From DATKAB01 sp964542745 (GTDB taxonomy: Bacteria; Eisenbacteria; RBG-16-71-46), in assembly GCA_964542745.1 (NCBI GenBank), contig CAZIVR010000005.1, positions 1 through 64,000 on the forward strand: a stretch of DNA of 64,000 bases, in the 5' to 3' direction. Position numbers and translations under genes: made by a program. This document shows, one piece after another, positions 63,701 through 64,000 of the stretch (the stretch's first letter is position 1; every line of letters starts with the position of its first letter). The notes below the pieces were generated by a model that was not told the origin of the DNA, ran no database searches, and saw nothing but the letters and a program-made list of their open reading frames with translations.

Positions 63701-64000
63701 CTAATCCCTGGCGACGACGGCGCTCCGCCGGCGGCGGTGGAGCATTCCCAGCCCGGCGAGCGCCATGGCCAGTGACACCAGCGCGATCGCGCGCGGGTCG
63801 GCCCCCGGAGCCTTGCGAACGTCGGGCCCGTTCACCAGCTCGACGCAGATGTCGTCGATCGTGCCCCACGACACCTCTGCCCCGTCGTTGATCGAGGAGG
63901 TGTTCTCCGGGTTGATGCAGAGATAGTCCCGATTGGCCGTCGTCGGCGACCACAGGATCTCGTCGCTGACACAGGTGAGCGACGATGTGTACTGGGTGAA
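63701..64000 (-). CDS. C-terminal part of a surface protein with a sorting-type membrane anchor (partial)
   Basis: The minus strand gives 99 in-frame residues ending at TAG (63703-63701); the N-terminal part lies beyond base 64000. The visible part is a Cys-containing extracellular-type region (TCVSDEILWSPTTANRDYLC, GTIDDICVELVNGPD). A single hydrophobic helix AIALVSLAMALAGLGMLH and an Arg-rich tail RRRRSAVVARD follow. This is the layout of PEP-CTERM/GlyGly-CTERM-like sorting signals, although the PEP motif itself is missing before the helix. It was read directly from the bases; the overall function is unknown. Confidence 0.55.
   Translation of the reverse strand, partial: FTQYTSSLTCVSDEILWSPTTANRDYLCINPENTSSINDGAEVSWGTIDDICVELVNGPDVRKAPGADPRAIALVSLAMALAGLGMLHRRRRSAVVARD

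Overview
The window is very G+C-rich bacterial DNA, densely coding on both strands, with frequent GTG and TTG starts and many 4-base ATGA/GTGA/TTGA stop-start overlaps. Three large secreted proteins carry the C-terminal 'PNP...GVYL/GVYF' type domain (FlgD-Ig/type IX-like sorting domain). There is also a PorV/PorQ-like barrel and a family of FN3 domains with a fixed STSPITAGN motif. Together these point to a didermic member of, or near, the FCB group. A candidate phylum such as Eisenbacteria fits best, but this is an inference from domain style, not from a marker gene. No rRNA, tRNA, CRISPR array, phage or insertion sequence was found.

Layout. 1-8.5 kb: truncated mobA and a D-2-hydroxyacid dehydrogenase (-), an outer-membrane barrel protein, a heterodimeric ABC exporter pair, an XRE-cupin regulator, an MFS transporter and a small anchored protein (+). 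8.6-14 kb: acyl-CoA ligase, methyltransferase and deacetylase-like protein (-), then a GT-C type membrane glycosyltransferase (+). 14-22.6 kb: a secreted HEFGH metalloprotease (+), a MacA/MacB-like adaptor-permease pair without its ATPase (-), a CDF metal transporter (+), a small hydrolase operon (-) and a GNAT acetyltransferase (+). 22.6-27.8 kb: a compact minus-strand operon of di-heme oxidoreductase, porin, DtxR/MntR regulator and NRAMP-UspA fusion. It lies behind a palindromic AT-rich promoter and reads as a metal-uptake unit. 28.1-34 kb: a branched-chain 2-oxoacid dehydrogenase operon (E1beta, small monooxygenase-like protein, E2, prolyl oligopeptidase, E1alpha) with no E3. 34.1-37.6 kb (-): two FN3 secreted proteins and a PorV-like barrel fused to a LysM domain through a 39-bp repeat linker. 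37.6-38.4 kb: the only long gene-free stretch, with several hairpins and a good promoter. 38.4-50.7 kb: a nearly complete type IV pilus locus in order pilT-B-C-A-V-W-X-M-N-O-P-Q, then pilD. 50.9-64 kb: two more GT-C enzymes, an HDOD protein, YebC, a 1,347-residue secreted protein of eleven alternating PPC-like repeats, a cupin, an S10 peptidase-like protein, a UGT-type glycosyltransferase, and the tail of a surface-anchored protein cut by the window end.

Genes that work together: the pilus locus makes and retracts pili. The metal operon probably senses Mn/Fe through its own DtxR-type protein. The FN3/PorV/LysM genes and the proteins with sorting-like C-termini look like parts of an outer-surface export and display system. 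Several genes have a -10 element 6-9 bases before the start codon and no clear ribosome-binding site, which suggests leaderless transcripts. All functions are read from motifs; no database search was run.
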